A program made the position numbers and the translations under genes. This document shows, piece by piece, positions 45,138 to 56,906 of a DNA stretch of 64,000 nt (the first letter of the stretch is position 1; every line of letters begins with the position of its first letter). The notes under the pieces were generated by a model. The model was not told the origin of the DNA and did no database searches. It saw only the letters and a program-made list of their open reading frames with translations. The stretch comes from Adineta ricciae (Eukaryota > Rotifera > Eurotatoria > Adinetida > Adinetidae), in NCBI GenBank assembly GCA_905250025.1, contig CAJNOJ010000383.1:1-64000 (forward strand), given 5' to 3'.

Positions 45138-46340
45138 GTCGACTAGTGATGTAGACGGAGTAAATGTAGCACTAATTGTCACTTTCTGTTTTGAAAAAAA
45201 AATGAAAAAGTCGATTTTGTAAATGATTTTCTTGTTAAAATACAGTGTGAGCCACCGGTGACCCACATCGCCTCGAAAGGGTTAATTTTTGCTGGGTTAC
45301 CCATGAAAACATCAGTTATGCAACAAAACAGAATTGATATTGTCAAAGTAAGATGATGGAGAGAAACTAAGACAAGATAATCTTTAAGATCCAGCCTGAT
45401 ACAGGAAGTATCATTCCGAAAACAGAACACAGCTGTTCTGTTATCGGGATGGTACTTACGGGCTGTGAGCGCTTTTGTTGTGTTTTAGGAGCAAAAAATC
45501 TGTAGATAGACAATTTACGATGTTCTAGAAAATGTTCGTCAATAAGAATAAAGCATTTGTACTATGCTATTCTAAAAATTTGCAGTAACGTGTTGGGTTC
45601 ACTTCCTACGACCTTTAAATCGCGATATGAATGGCCGTAAAATTAAGTGGTTCAGATGCAGTCCCAGTTTCTAGCGATGTTAGAAAGCCGTCATAATTAA
45701 CGTGTTCCTACAGCACGGAAAACCATGGTATTTATCATAAAATTTTCTTGTGAGGGTCATAGTAGATTTTTGGGTAATCTACTCATTTATGTTTATTTCT
45801 TGAAATGCGGTGTATCAATTCAAGACCTTCTCGAAAGAATTTATGAATGCATCGATTTTTCTCTCATGCAATCTTTCTTAAGAATATAACATAAATGATA
45901 GATAGAATTTTGTTCTGTTCTGCTTATGAGTGCAAGAAGAACGGCATGAGTTTTTTCATTCATTGCTGATTAATACTTTGGCTAAACTTATGTGACTGTA
46001 CGTTAAAATTAATCATTTTTTATGTTTTATTCGACACTAAAAGAAATACGTTGAGTTTGTACCTTGGCAATGGCTCCATTTTTTTTCCTTCTCAATCGTT
46101 CAGTGTATTCATGATTGAAAAAGAAAACAAATCGAGTGAAAAGAATGTGACCGTAACTATAACTACAAATAAACATAAAAAGAAAACTGACGCTGAAAAG
46201 AGGTAAAATTTACAAAGAATTTATTCTTTTTTTCTCACAAGAAAAAGTCCAAGTAAAATCCAACATTTAAAGTGAATGCCTTTCAATGTTAAATATTCCT
46301 CGGAATTCAAAAATAAATTCATCGATTAATCTCATGAAAT
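45138..46340. other. spacer, hairpin repeat and fucosyltransferase upstream region
   Basis: 45407-45456 is the 50-bp imperfect palindrome matching 25061-25110, and similarity to copy A resumes there. The remainder is the 5' region of the fucosyltransferase. No gene seen. Confidence 0.5.
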
Positions 46341-48604
46341 ATGTTCATTAATAAGAATAAATCTCGTCGAAAACTTTTGTTATATTTTATTTGCTTAAGT
46401 TCATCGCTTCTTTTCATATGTTATTATTCAATAATAAATATTTTTCAACCATTCATTCCTAAAGTTCGTATTCGACCTGAAAGGAAAGATCCGTTTAAGA
46501 AAATCTTTATTTCGCATTATACAACAACATATGGAAAACGAACTGATTCAAAATCAAAACTTTTCAGTAACAATTTAGAAAATATTTGTGCTTTACTTGA
46601 TCCAGAAGAATATCCATATGCTAATGCAGTTTTTGTTAGTTTAATTGATTTAGTTCATTTACCAACTTTACCGAATACAAATGAATCTTATAGAAAAAAA
46701 TATCAATCCCAATTCTGGTTATTACATACTGAAGAATCTCCGAGGAAATCTTATGAAACAGTTCAATTAAATGATATTACAGATCTTGATGATTGGTTTA
46801 ATTTAACAGCAACATTAAAGCCTGAATCAGATATTCATATTCAATATAAAGTACGTATCTTTTTATTTTTATAGTATAGCATTGCTTTAAACGAAGAAAT
46901 AATATGAAATGAGGAAAAAGTGAAGAAAAACAGCAATGTCGAGTGTCGTGCGATCAAATGTTGAAATAATAGAATTTTATACCGAGAAGAATAAGCAATG
47001 ACATATTAGACAGTTCATAGTAACCCATTCATAGAAATGCTAAAGCTAAAATAATAAGATAAGGAATATTCAATAAAAACATAATGAAAATAATCAATGC
47101 TGCAATCAGGAAAAAGATAATAGACGATTGTTCATTTCATTTCAAGTGAAATCAACTGTCATTTTGCATTGGCAAATCTTTTTCCATTGAACTTTTACTC
47201 TGACATTTTGATCTTGGTCAATCTTCTTTTAGTAAATTTCACACATCTATCCGATTGAATCAGAGATAAAATATGACTTTGTCTCGAGTACATTTAGTAA
47301 TTATTAGATTATCTCATTTTTATTCTTTCTATTCAATATTCGTTTCTGTGAATTTTTCTCGAATGGAAATGTCCGCTCATCAGTTAAAACATTATTGATT
47401 ATTTACAATTGAAGTGTTGAGGCGAAAATTCTTTAAAAGAATGAAAAGTATTTAAATGTGCAAGAATTTTTGCTATTTAACAGTATTTCAACATATAATG
47501 AAAACGTTTTGTTCAGATAAATAAAAATCTTCTGTTTTATGTTTTTTTTAGGGATATCGAATTAAACCTGAAATAATCAGTTTTCTCGAGAAGAAATTAA
47601 ATAAAACATATCCTCGTACAAATTTTTCTCAATTTATTCTTAAACAAGATTTCTTTGAAAAAACGAATTCATCATATATGAAAACACTTGCAAATGTTTT
47701 AAGCCATGAAATTAATCTTCGACAAGATCATTATGCAAATGCTTGTCCGTATACTTGCAATACACCTTTATCAAATGATCTAACAGTATATCTTCAACCA
47801 TATTTAAAGCCAAGAAATTTTCAAATGAAAAATCGAAATATTGTTTATATCGCATGGTTCGTATCAAATTGCAACACTCATTCCAATCGAGAAGAATATG
47901 TTTCAAAATTACGATCACAAAAAGGTATTCAAATTGATGTATTTGGTTTTTGTTCATCGTTCTTTAATTCACGTCGTGTGTCAGAAAGATGTCGAAAAGG
48001 AATACCGAATTGTACTTTAGATATTTTAACAAAATATCGTTTCTATTTATCATTTGAAAATTCGAAATGTGACACTTATATTACTGAAAAATATTGGATA
48101 AATGGACTTAATCAACATGCTGTTCCAATTGTTTTAGGAGCTTCAAGAGAACAGTATAAACGTATTGGAGTACCTTATTCATATATTCATGTTGATGATT
48201 ATCAATCAGTTGAACAACTTGCTGAAGAACTTCATCGGTTAAATCAAAATGATTCAGAATACATGAAATATCTTCAATGGACACAATTATATGATGTTGG
48301 AAGTGATTATATGCCTACGATATTATATGATATACATTCGACACTTTGTTTTCTTGGTCACTATCAGCGTTTATATGAAATGGGAAAAGTAAATCAAGAA
48401 AGTAAATATTTACTTGAATTAATTCGTTACTTATTTTCCATAAAAAATATGACTTTGAAGAATTTTAATTGGGATACAGCAACAACAAAAATAATTAAAA
48501 TTAGTGATTTTTATAATCCAAAAGTTAATTGTTGGGATTATGATTATCCATCAATCTTTAAAAGAATTTGGAATTTCTTTTCTATTTGGACAAAGCTATT
48601 TTAA
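46341..48604 (+). CDS. GT10 alpha-1,3-fucosyltransferase-like enzyme, copy B
   Basis: Exons 46341-46850 and 47552-48604 are joined over a 701-bp intron (GTACGT...TTTTTAG, phase 0) to encode 520 residues, as in copy A. The intron is longer than in A partly because of about 140 extra bases near 47380-47520. The signal anchor, the FENSKCDTYITEKYW donor-binding signature and VPIVLGA are unchanged. About 4% of residues differ from copy A, mostly conservatively, so both products are probably functional type II Golgi fucosyltransferases. Confidence 0.9.
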
Positions 48605-49798
48605 TTAATTAGTTTTATTTGAAAACTATTTTGTTTTTCTTTTGTTAATCAAATGAACATCTTATTTCACAAATCAAACTTTGTAAAAGGACATTTATGA
48701 TATGCCGATTACTCATAGTGATATTTATTCCTGCTATTTTCATGAATATCTCTCATACTCGTAGGAAAGATTAGATTTTATTCATTAACACAATTCAATA
48801 GTGCTATGTAGGGATCAATGCCCATTAAAATACCTCAGCGTATTACTTCACTTGTCCTTGGGACGAGTGTAATGATTTTTTCTTTCATAATACTGGATCA
48901 TTAAGAAATGGTCTATGCAAAATAATTATAATTGAAAGTCTTATAAAGAAGTGCAAACGATAGGTCAAAAAGTAATGTAATAGTTGTCAATGCAGAGCTA
49001 TTTATGGCAAAAGCAAAACCGTTGAAGAACTTCCAAATAATGCGTTTTGTAGCCCTATCGAAGGGGCAGTTTCTGACAAAGTTTGATGAGTGGATGTTTT
49101 TCCTGAGACAGACACAATTCATCACGCTGAATCCATGGTTATCGCTTTTAATACGAAAACAAAATGAAACTGATCCGAAATTGTCTTCTTCGTGCTTCTT
49201 ACTACTGTATGATTAGAAGCGTTAAGTATAGGATATGTTAACCTGTCAAAAGCCCTACACAACCATACAAAAAACTGTTTTATTTCATTTTTCGAAATTT
49301 TATAGGGAGCCTACCAATCAGATATTTATCGCTTTTTTATTTTTTTTCGTACGATAGTAAATCGATCATAAGTCCCCTTAAGTACTTCATAGATTAAACT
49401 TATTATAGACTGTTCGACGCACCTTGAATAGCTCTACAAGATGGCATAGATACCTTCTCAATCTGGGATATATCGTCTTATCCGACAGAGCCCTTTCATT
49501 GATATTAGTTGATAAAAGCCTTGGTTTTTTGTATGAAGGGTTTCTTTGTTTATTTTCCAAGTACAATCGTTACGATGATTCAATGATTCAGAAGGTAAAA
49601 TAATAGCTAAGACGTACGTGATGATGAATGAGAACGTCGAAATCATGACTAAGTGACTATCATATTATCGGGCCATGCGTTAATCCTTTTATGATTTTCT
49701 TTATTATTTCCTTTTTGGCTCACGTTTATTAGATAATTATAAATCGTATCGTTTAGTATTATATAGGCATCTTATTTCAACATATTCAAGGAGAAATG
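48605..49798. other. intergenic with second copy of the NHL-like fragment
   Basis: Conserved with 28169-29392. The NHL-gene-like fragment recurs at about 49405-49500 on the minus strand, in a frame (49458-49646) that is shifted relative to copy A and stops early. This argues against a protein gene here. No other gene seen. Confidence 0.5.
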
Positions 49799-50074
49799 AT
49801 GAATACAATGGGATTAGACAAAGCGGTTCGTTCATCGTCAACTTTTCAACGATTTCTTCACTGGATCGAGGATAAGAAAAAATATGTCGATGAATTCTCA
49901 GATAAACTAGGAACAATAGAAGAATTCGTTGAAGTTATTCGAAATGTAATACAAGGCAATATTCTAAATCTATCGTGCTGCTTCTGTTTTGGTATAACTA
50001 TGACAATATCTGTTACAAGTATTGCAGTTGGTGTTGGACTTGGAACAGGTATTGGATGTTTTCAAAATAATTAA
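49799..50074 (+). CDS. small glycine-zipper membrane protein, copy B
   Basis: 91 residues (MNTMGLDKAVRSSS to CFQNN), the counterpart of 29393-29668 with only about ten changes. The zipper SIAVGVGLGTGIG is unchanged. ATG at 49796 lies directly upstream in frame, so either could serve; the second is the one shared with copy A. It converges on the gene at 50188. Confidence 0.65.
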   Translation: MNTMGLDKAVRSSSTFQRFLHWIEDKKKYVDEFSDKLGTIEEFVEVIRNVIQGNILNLSCCFCFGITMTISVTSIAVGVGLGTGIGCFQNN

Positions 50075-50187
50075 AACTATTCCAACTAGCATGAAATTTA
50101 GAATTGTTATTTAATCGATATTTTTCGAATAAATTACATGTTTAAATTTGAAAAAACTCTTTATTAGTCAAATTATCAGTCATAAGA

Positions 50188-50638
50188 TTATCCAATTGAA
50201 ATAGTCGAGACCTCGACTATACTAGTAGTGCTATTTGTAGTATTGAACAAAAATTCCGCAGCTTTATCACAATTTAATCCAACACCAACACCAACCCCAA
50301 CTCCAATTCCAATAGAAATTCCAATACTAATTGTAGCCATAGAAATTGATAGACATGAGAAAGGATTCAAATTAAAAAAATAGCCTAATATATAAATCGG
50401 TATTGTCATTGATAGATCGTAGATTGTACCAATACATTCTAATATCAAAATAAATATTCCCCACCGAGAAAATTCATTTCCAAACCTTCCTTTTTTCGTT
50501 GGATATACATCTTTCAAACGAGTCATTATACTTTCTATATAAAATAATAAAAAAACATCGTTACAAATAACTCTATTTGATATCTTTACCTCTTATATTA
50601 AAAATCTGGCCAATACACTCGAGAAAAGCTTCTGCCAT
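50188..50638 (-). CDS. small two-exon glycine-zipper membrane protein, copy B
   Basis: Exon 1 50638-50590 (MAEAFLECIGQIFNIR) and exon 2 50534-50188 are spliced over a 55-bp intron, with the same phase as in copy A, giving about 131 residues. The membrane parts (RWIGIFILILECIG-type and SISIGIGVGVGVGVG-type segments) are strongly conserved, while the basic loop (KDVYPTKKGRFGNEF) and the polar C-terminal tail vary. This pattern fits selection on the membrane part. Confidence 0.68.
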
Positions 50639-51046
50639 TAGACGAAATTGAAAAAAGAATCAAATACACTATTGACTATAACGCTATTCGATCTATCATT
50701 TATACTAGTCACAGAAAATATCGTTCTACACGAATTACCTTTATATGCGCTGTGTTTGTTATGATAGACAAAACGGAAGTACAGAATATCGAAATATTTT
50801 TCATGATCTTATAGATTTCAGATTGATGAAAGTCTAGAGAATAGAAGTTTTTTTAAAGTAATTGTTTTTTCCATAAATTATACATGAAATCTAGACCATA
50901 TAATTTTGAAAAAAAAAGAATTTAAAATGCAATCTTTTTCCTTTTATAAAGAAAGTAAAAGTGAATAAAGCATATCTTTGATGACGTCCTTTGAATAGTT
51001 TCTTTTAAGAATTTGAAAGAAAGATTCAAATATTAACTTTTTTAAA
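50639..51046. other. spacer, no gene recognised
   Basis: Counterpart of 30235-30632, AT-rich. Should hold the promoter of the minus gene. Confidence 0.5.
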
Positions 51047-52162
51047 ATGCAACCAATAGATGAGATTGTTAGTTCAGGTCGCCTGAAACATTTTGTTGAA
51101 CAACGTCGTCGATCAATTGTAATTGATTATTTAATTGCAACATCAACACACGTGTTACGAAGTGTCGGTTGTACTTACTCGAAACTCAATCAATTTTTCT
51201 GGATATGTTCATTTATGATAACATTTGATAGCATGTCTGATTTTGTTATATCATCAATTTTACAATACTATGCATATCCAACACTAACAAAATTTGAAAT
51301 TCGGCTCGATCGTCATATGTTATTACCTTCTGTAAAACTGTTTGTAGTGGAAATCCTTATCGTTATGATAAAATAAATCAATCATTAGCTTTATATTTCT
51401 ATCGTTTTAGTTCGTCGAATGCAACATTTCATCAAACTATTCTCAATTCATTATACATTCCATTAATTATTGATTTATTTAGTCGAAATCAAACAAATGA
51501 ATTACTATTGGAAAACATCAAGAACAGTGTTTACTATAGGTGATTGGGGTGATTCACTTATTGACCAAGAAGGTTTATCCTTATAGCTTTATGTTCCACA
51601 AGAACTCTTTTTCTCTTTTAACGTACTTACGAATGATGAGAAACTTATTTTTGCTAAACATGAATTATTGTCTAATGATTATCTACAATCAAAATTGTGT
51701 TCACGATGTGTATCATAATGTAAACATAAATTTTCAAAGATCTATCAGTGCATTGGGCATGCGCACCCTTCGATGGTAATAATGAATATTAGCGAGGATT
51801 AATCTTGAATAATTCATCGAATATCAGTGTTTTACTGCCGAGTGATAGTGCACAACGTTTTGATTATTATTTTGATCAAAATTATATGAAAGTCCAAATA
51901 TCGTGTGGTAGTAAATATACTATCGAATATAACCAAGAAACTAAATTAACATTTATTGATACTTTTTCTGCCATCAGCGAACAAAAGGATTGTAAATGTA
52001 GAAAAATGAAAATTATTCATATTTTTATTTCAATGGATTGGATTGAGTGTTTTAAGTGTCATTGAGTTATGTGAATTAATCTGTCGACTTTTTCATCATT
52101 CTATCGTTATACACAAAAATAAAGCAAAGTCCACTGTAACACCAATGACAATGATAAAATAA
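51047..52162 (+). pseudogene. DEG/ENaC sodium-channel gene remnant, copy B
   Basis: Begins MQPIDEIVSSGRLKHFVEQ and carries the first membrane segment (FFWICSFMITFDSMSDF), YYAYPTLTKFEIRL and FRSSNATFHQ-like parts in shifting frames. It then has LNNSSNISVLLPSD and the second membrane segment RWIGLSVLSVIELCELI near 52030-52085. The extracellular domain is largely gone, as in copy A, but a stretch near 51500-51790 differs from A, so decay has continued separately. Confidence 0.78.
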
Positions 52163-52276
52163 TTGATCCTTCTCATTAATTTATACTCCCTAATTAAATA
52201 TCATTCAAGCTGAATTTTAAATCGCGTTTTCTTTTATTTGTTAATTGTAGAAAGGAAAAGAACATAAATAGTTCGT

Positions 52277-52771
52277 TTATTTTCCATTTTGAAATCGTTC
52301 TTTCATTCGGTTAGAACCACGAATACAGTTGTTACACAAATAACTATAATCTTTGCCACCCGCTTTTACTAAATCACCTAATCCTACTGATTGAGATCCA
52401 GCATTCACGGGAGAACCATGTGGTTTCCATTTACTTGACATACGCGTACGTTGTGTGTCAACAACAACTGTCTGAGAATTGTGACCAAAACCAGGTCCTT
52501 TATGAACGAGAAACTTTTGACCATCTTGTAATGTTGCTACTTGACCTCGATGATTAATACCGATTTTATCCAAATGTTTGGCAATATCAACACCATATAC
52601 TGGTTTGATGTCTAATGGACGACGATATTCTTGAATTGATTGTATTCGTTGATTGTATAAACCGTTTAAAGCTTGTTGATTATGAGTATGAGGATATCGT
52701 TGCGATTGGAAAAACGCCTGGCTCACTGTTGATACAACGAGCAGAAGCGTAAATGTATAAACCAAACCCAT
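52277..52771 (-). CDS. secreted papain-fold-like (permuted NlpC/LRAT-type) protein, copy B
   Basis: 164 residues, the same start, signal peptide and length as 31728-32222. The His block (VHKGPGFGHNSQTVVVD) and the NNC block (YLCNNCIRGSN) are kept. In copy B an extra Cys appears before NNC while the one after it is lost. This reciprocal change is consistent with only the NNC cysteine being essential. The function remains an inference from the H...NC order. Confidence 0.72.
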   Translation of the reverse strand: MGLVYTFTLLLVVSTVSQAFFQSQRYPHTHNQQALNGLYNQRIQSIQEYRRPLDIKPVYGVDIAKHLDKIGINHRGQVATLQDGQKFLVHKGPGFGHNSQTVVVDTQRTRMSSKWKPHGSPVNAGSQSVGLGDLVKAGGKDYSYLCNNCIRGSNRMKERFQNGK

Positions 52772-53279
52772 TTGGAACAGAATAGATGTAATATTATTTA
52801 AAATATAATTTTACCTGCCAGCTATTTTTCCTTACTACAAATACATGGAAAGAGTATTCTTCTTATATACCCTATGCCCTATCAATACTTCCTCTTCTAT
52901 ACAACAATTTATCTTTGATAGTTCCTCGCTAAAGTATTGACCTTTTACTTCCTTTATGATAGAATAAGTGCCGAACTATAAACATGATCGATACGTCAGT
53001 GTATGAAAACTGATTCTTGTTCTATAACGACTAGAGATGCATCAATGTAGGAACACGCACTATGCGGTAGCATGTGTCCTTCGCAATTTTCTAGATAAGA
53101 ATAAAATTTCCAACATATTCATTCATGATTTCTTTCAAATAATTAAGCAGATAAGAAACCTATTTTATCATTGCTGTCTACAAGTTAAGGAAGAAAAAAT
53201 ATCATTCGAACATAGTTACCCGCTGAAATCTTTACATATCTGTCCTTTCTAGAATTAGTGAAGACTTTTTGAGATATCA
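52772..53279. other. intergenic, conserved with copy A
   Basis: Counterpart of 32223-32799. No gene seen. Confidence 0.5.
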
Positions 53280-54360
53280 AGTCTTGTTCTGATTCGATTG
53301 TCCGCTCTGTAAAAATTGTCAGTCTTACTGTGAAAAATAATGATGCAGATAATGTAAAGTGGCATTGCTTATTCCCTGCACGAATCAGTCAATTGAAGAT
53401 TTCACATGTCGGTGCGATTTATCTTATATTTCTAATCAACTTACGTTTGCTAACATTGGAATATGGTACTTGTGCTTAATTTGGCAGTATTCGCTCGCGA
53501 AACTACTCTATTTTGCAAGATGTTCGTGTCTGTAGCGGTAAGTAAAATGTTCAAAGTGTGAATTAAAATGACACACTCTTTTGTATACATAGCGTTCTCC
53601 ATATTCTCGGCTTATTATACAAAATCTATCAATGGTTTTTCGTAACTTCGAGCATGCAAAGCTACATATATCGGAAGATTAGGCTTTAGTAATACATGGA
53701 TAGGTGCGCATAATTGTCATGTTTTCCATACTGCACACGCTTGTGAACAATTTCGGTCTAAACTTTCCATCTTGCGTCATTTTACTAGCAATGAATCAGT
53801 ATGTGATAATAAATCCATAAGTATATGACTCATGTTTAATGCATACACTATTTTCTGTTTTAAATTTATTTATTTAGTTATGGACATTATACCGGTCAGC
53901 GCTGGTGATCTAAACCAAAAACGTACAGCGAATGAGTGGGCCGATATTCAACAATTCGAATGTGAAGGTATTTTATACTCGACTTTTTGCTCTCATGAGG
54001 ATTATGGTGATCATGAACCACCGCTTCATTCGAATAAAATAACAAATCCTGGAAACTTTTATGACAATGGAGACCACTAACTAAAATACTCCATTACACG
54101 ACTTTCTTTTAACTATCATCCGTGCCATTGATAATCCTTCCATAGAACATATAGGTACCAATTCCGATCGAGCTCATGAATTTCTTAATGATCGTGAAAC
54201 ATATAACAAAAAAGCATTGGAATATACGCTTCGATTTGGACGACCACCTTTTTATTCTTTTTTAGCATTCCACTACGAAAAAATGAATGATGATTTATTT
54301 ATGGTTCAGATAAAAGCTTCACAGTTAGAGTGTGAAATTATATCACTTCGGATTTATTAA
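53280..54360 (+). pseudogene. ubiquitin-conjugating (E2)-like gene remnant, copy B
   Basis: Contains the same N-terminal debris as copy A, then NEWADIQQFECEGI and an NPGNFYDNGDH frame where the UBC beta-sheet is deleted (ITIRG...FKPPE is missing, unlike copy A). After that comes an open C-terminal half: DFLLTIIRAIDNPSIEHIG, DRAHEFLNDRETYNKKAL and a final FYSFLAFHYEKM stretch ending at 54360. The UBC helix content fits. The core is lost, so no active E2 is possible. Copies A and B lost different parts. Confidence 0.62.
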
Positions 54361-54390
54361 AGAATAAGTAATGAGACAATTCTTACGTTT

Positions 54391-55464
54391 TTATTCATCA
54401 TCTGAGGAAGAGTCTATGAAATTATCTATACTTCGATCGAATTGAAGTTTCCATCCTGTGCGGTAATTTATAGATCCGACATTTCCTTTCGACCAAAATT
54501 TTGGCTGAGAAAATTCTTTCCAAATATGATCATCTCCGTATAGATAGTTACGGGATATCAATTCGAATTGCAGTAATTTTGGCCAATGATCTCTTATTAA
54601 AACTTCAAGTTCTTCAGTTGTTAATTGATCATCAGCAGATATATTGTCGATGAATAATCGTTTTACTTCAGGGAAGTGTCTTAATAGAACTTCGAAATGA
54701 TGAGATTTAAAGTAGCAATTTGTTTTTAAAGTTAATTTTGTACAGCAATTAAGAACGTTTAATGATGATGACATCACTTCCTCACCATTATTCACTTCTA
54801 AATAATTGAATTTAATCGTTTTACAACATGGTACTAACGAAGGAATCAATTCAAGAAAAGGCTCGAGATCAATAACATTAGCTTGAAAGTATTCAATATT
54901 TGTTGGTAAGAATGTGACTAAAGGAAGTGTCCTTTCACCAATGTACATGTTCATAACAACATGTTTTAATGATTTTCGTAGATTATCGCTGGAGTTAAAT
55001 ATAAGTTCCATAAGACGTGTATTATTGTCTTCGTAATTGTCCTGAGGAAATTCATGAAGTTCAACATCAAGTTTTTGCAATTGTGTTAAATTTGGAAGCT
55101 GCTCAATTACTTCGCGAGGATTATGAAACGGAAGACTCCAGCCTTGAAATATAAATGATTGAAGTTGTGTAAATTTTTCTAGTGGATAAAGTAAGAAAAA
55201 TTCTGTTTCAGGATATTTTTTCGAGTCATCCGAAAATGTTAAAGATTGAACATTTTCACAACGTATCCATGGCATAATATTTTCGAGATATTGAATATGA
55301 TTGGTTTTATCTATTTTTAAACAGAGATTGTTTGTCAATTGAATAATATGATCGATTCTTGAATTAAGTCCATTAAATTGATTATATAATTCCAAAACAT
55401 CGAAATATTCAAATAATGCCATCCATAATTCAGTAGACCAAGATTCAATCGTGGTTCTATCCAT
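54391..55464 (-). CDS. F-box protein of the large bdelloid-type family
   Basis: 357 residues from MDRTTIES (ATG at 55464; the upstream in-frame ATG at 55497 adds 11 residues). The N-terminus has the F-box pattern: STELWMALFEYFDVLELYNQF, then NSRIDHIIQL. This would bind Skp1 and recruit a target to an SCF ubiquitin ligase. The rest alternates leucine-rich stretches (FTQLQSFIFQGWSLP, LPNLTQLQKLDVELHEF) that suggest degenerate leucine-rich repeats as the substrate side. The acidic end is SSSDDE. A single exon. The target is unknown. It lies tail-to-tail with the E2-like remnant, with only about 30 bp between them. Confidence 0.78.
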   Translation of the reverse strand: MDRTTIESWSTELWMALFEYFDVLELYNQFNGLNSRIDHIIQLTNNLCLKIDKTNHIQYLENIMPWIRCENVQSLTFSDDSKKYPETEFFLLYPLEKFTQLQSFIFQGWSLPFHNPREVIEQLPNLTQLQKLDVELHEFPQDNYEDNNTRLMELIFNSSDNLRKSLKHVVMNMYIGERTLPLVTFLPTNIEYFQANVIDLEPFLELIPSLVPCCKTIKFNYLEVNNGEEVMSSSLNVLNCCTKLTLKTNCYFKSHHFEVLLRHFPEVKRLFIDNISADDQLTTEELEVLIRDHWPKLLQFELISRNYLYGDDHIWKEFSQPKFWSKGNVGSINYRTGWKLQFDRSIDNFIDSSSDDE

Positions 55465-55499
55465 ATTCTTGTTAACGATATTGTAGTGCGAAAGCAACT

Positions 55500-56283
55500 G
55501 ACGTCGTGTTTATGTGTTGTGCACAGTTGTTTATACGAAAGAAAGAAAGAAAGAGAAAAGGATCGACATGATTCATATAGATGTAAAAATCAAAATATAA
55601 AGGAAGTGCATTTTTCGGAAAGTTTAACATGATGTATAAACGATTTAACTGTTTGCATAGAGGTTTTTTGTTTGTTAACGAATTGAAATATCTCCGAAGA
55701 AATGGTTTGTGATATAAAGCAGCATAAAAACTATACATGACACATATACATGTTATTCTTATTATTGTTTCTATTTACACAACACAATGCAATACTAAAC
55801 AGTGAACAAACTACCAGAGACAAATAACCTTGGATTTCTAAGTATGAAATATTAATAGGAAAAAAACTAAAAGGTTCATCATTTCTACTGTCTTTTTATT
55901 TTATGAATTGTTCGACTGAAAACAATTTGTAAGATAATTTCTAGTCCTTTTATCGACGAATCAATCGATGATATGGAAAGAACGAACATATCTACTAGTA
56001 AAAATAATTCACCAGTATTTTTCATATTCAGCATTCTATGTGGTAACAAAGAAAACTAAGAAAAGACATATTAATTCTGTTTACTCTCCAATATCAACTA
56101 TGAATGAATTTAATGAGTTAGTTTAACTTTTTTTGCACTTCTCATTTGAGTTTATTGTTTCTCATTAATGAATCACTATGATTATGAAATATATGGGCGC
56201 GTGCGAGCTTGTGTAATATTTGTACATGACTCGTATCTGTTTGAAAGAAAATTTTGAAATTCGATTGACATTTGTTTTTTTGT
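55500..56283. other. intergenic, no gene recognised
   Basis: An 88-codon minus frame (55472-55738) has no known domain. The region just above 55464 should be the F-box gene promoter. Confidence 0.45.
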
Positions 56284-56650
56284 ATGAATGCTACGAGTTC
56301 CAATCATGCAATCTTTAGACGTAAAGTTGCATTACTTATTGGTAATCAAAACTATTACGGGAACGACGGTCAACTTTATCATACGATCAATGAGATCTAT
56401 GATATTAGTAATGTTTTACGAACTATAATCTGACAAAACGAAAAAGAGATTTATGTTAATTATTTCGAAGTATTAATAACGGTGTTTGTATTGAAAGTAA
56501 ACATAGACAGAAGCCAACACGTTATGATCGTTTGAGTAATTTCGAGCCAATTTTTCTAATTGATATACCATTGAATACAAATGATGGTAAAAAGAAAACG
56601 AAATGTAAAGAAAGATCAATTGTAAAGTAAATCAAACAATTAATCCGATC
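56284..56650 (+). pseudogene. caspase/metacaspase-like (peptidase C14) gene remnant
   Basis: From the ATG at 56284 a frame reads NATSSNHAIFRRKVALLIGN, then QNYYGNDGQLYHTINEIYD and ISNVLRTI before a stop at about 56431. KVALLIGN followed by a small loop, then a helix with D, is the first strand and helix of the C14 fold. After a gap a shifted frame gives VCIESKHRQKPTRYDRLSNF. The catalytic His and Cys regions are not found. A dead fragment. Confidence 0.6.
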
Positions 56651-56906
56651 CTGTGGTTTTCGTTGTGGTGCTTGATGAATATGAATATTTCATTGCATTC
56701 TAAGAGTAAAACAAGCCAGTAGATTGACATGTCAGACTTGACGAAATTAAGAGCTTGTCTGCTAACATTGAATATTGAATATAAGATTTTGTCAGATTAA
56801 ACTTGCCCAGACAATGGTGCATATATCAAACGATGTGATCCTTTGATTGTCTTTATTTATTAATACTCCTGTAGTATTCGTAATGAACAAATAGTAAATA
56901 TGCATT
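56651..56906. other. 3' flank of the sulfatase gene
   Basis: No gene. AT-rich spacer below the sulfatase stop codon. Confidence 0.5.

Larger units (their letters stand above)
34346..54115. repeat. segment copy B of the large duplicated block
   Basis: Collinear with 7445-33865, in the same orientation, so the two form a direct repeat. B lacks the 10.4-kb block of A and has about 2.4 kb of other sequence there (43025-45407). It has its own 2.5-kb block (39160-41650) and lacks the MITE. Its NRPS is intact. Confidence 0.9.
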
